DNA of 5,848 nt, from contig JAPUIV010000247.1 in the NCBI GenBank assembly GCA_027296665.1, positions 1 to 5,848 of the forward strand, written 5' to 3'. The DNA comes from Acidobacteriota bacterium. GTDB taxonomy: Bacteria; Acidobacteriota; Polarisedimenticolia; JAPUIV01. Shown here piece by piece: positions 5,733-5,848 of this stretch. Within the stretch, counting starts at the first letter, position 1. Every line of letters starts with the position of its first letter. The position numbers and the translations under genes were made by a program. Under the pieces are notes generated by a model. That model was given only the letters and a program-made list of their open reading frames with translations. It searched no databases and was not told where the DNA came from.

Positions 5733-5848
5733 GGGAAGAGGATCCGGGCGTTCTCCGAGAGGATCCTGCGCTGGTTTTCGGCGGAGATCGGCAGGTTCCG
5801 GAACGCCTTCAGATTTTTCGAGGGATGGGGAACACCGGGCCCCGGCCA
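5729..5848 (-). CDS. Amidohydrolase-family protein, C-terminal 39 residues (5' end outside window)
   Basis: On the minus strand a frame enters from the right edge and ends at TGA 5731-5729. It encodes WPGPGVPHP at the start, then NLKAFRNLPISAENQRRI, ending in ILSENARILFP. The '(L)-x-x-L-x-(I/L)-S-x-E-x-x-x-x-I-L-x-x-N-A-x-x-L-F' ending is the usual C-terminus of metal-dependent hydrolases of the Amidohydro_2 (TIM-barrel) family, whose catalytic residues would lie outside the window. The frame has no internal stop. The next gene starts in its stop codon. With only 39 residues the subfamily and substrate cannot be named. The alternative frame of the lipoprotein gene is also open here but gives an implausible proline/arginine-rich peptide. 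Confidence 0.75.
   Translation of the reverse strand, partial: WPGPGVPHPSKNLKAFRNLPISAENQRRILSENARILFP

Noticed and set aside
5737..5766. Nine-base direct repeat AGAGGATCC near the right edge
   Set aside because: It is explained by repeated codons in the amidohydrolase tail (RILS and RILF), and is too short to suggest a mobile element or binding-site array.

Overview
The window is about 5.8 kb of GC-rich bacterial DNA, densely coding on both strands, with eight genes of which two are cut by the window edges. Two lipoprotein signal peptides, two further secreted proteins and a DUF4139 protein suggest a diderm (Gram-negative) bacterium. High GC, many GTG/TTG-compatible starts and the mix of families would fit a Desulfobacterota/'deltaproteobacterial' or similar uncultured environmental lineage. 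That placement is an inference and weak. There are no rRNA, tRNA, CRISPR, IS or phage signatures.

Left block, plus strand (1-1808): the C-terminal part of a DUF4139 protein, then a small secreted protein of unknown function, then a lipoprotein with a cupredoxin-like copper site and a C-terminal carboxypeptidase-regulatory-like beta domain. The last two overlap by ATGA and look like one transcription unit.

Middle block, minus strand (1795-3498): a secreted seven-bladed YVTN beta-propeller gene, followed 84 bp downstream by a membrane protein of the urate-oxidase N-terminal (PuuD-type) family that lacks the usual cytochrome c domain. Its 3' end overlaps the copper lipoprotein gene by 14 bp. 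A good sigma70-like promoter for this block lies at 3562-3590. The copper lipoprotein, membrane protein and propeller together could be an envelope redox module; this rests on co-location and family features only.

Right block: a 452-residue class II aldolase-type enzyme on the plus strand (3682-5040), larger than classical members, with recognisable metal and catalytic residues. It converges on a minus-strand lipoprotein of unknown function; both stop codons share one CTAG. That lipoprotein appears to start at TTG inside the stop codon of the preceding gene (TTGA overlap). The preceding gene enters from the right edge and reads as the C-terminal tail of an amidohydrolase-type protein.

The region is mostly ordinary metabolic and envelope genes. 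The points most worth attention are the possible copper/haem/propeller redox cluster, the domain-reduced PuuD-like protein, the enlarged aldolase, and the three very tight gene junctions.
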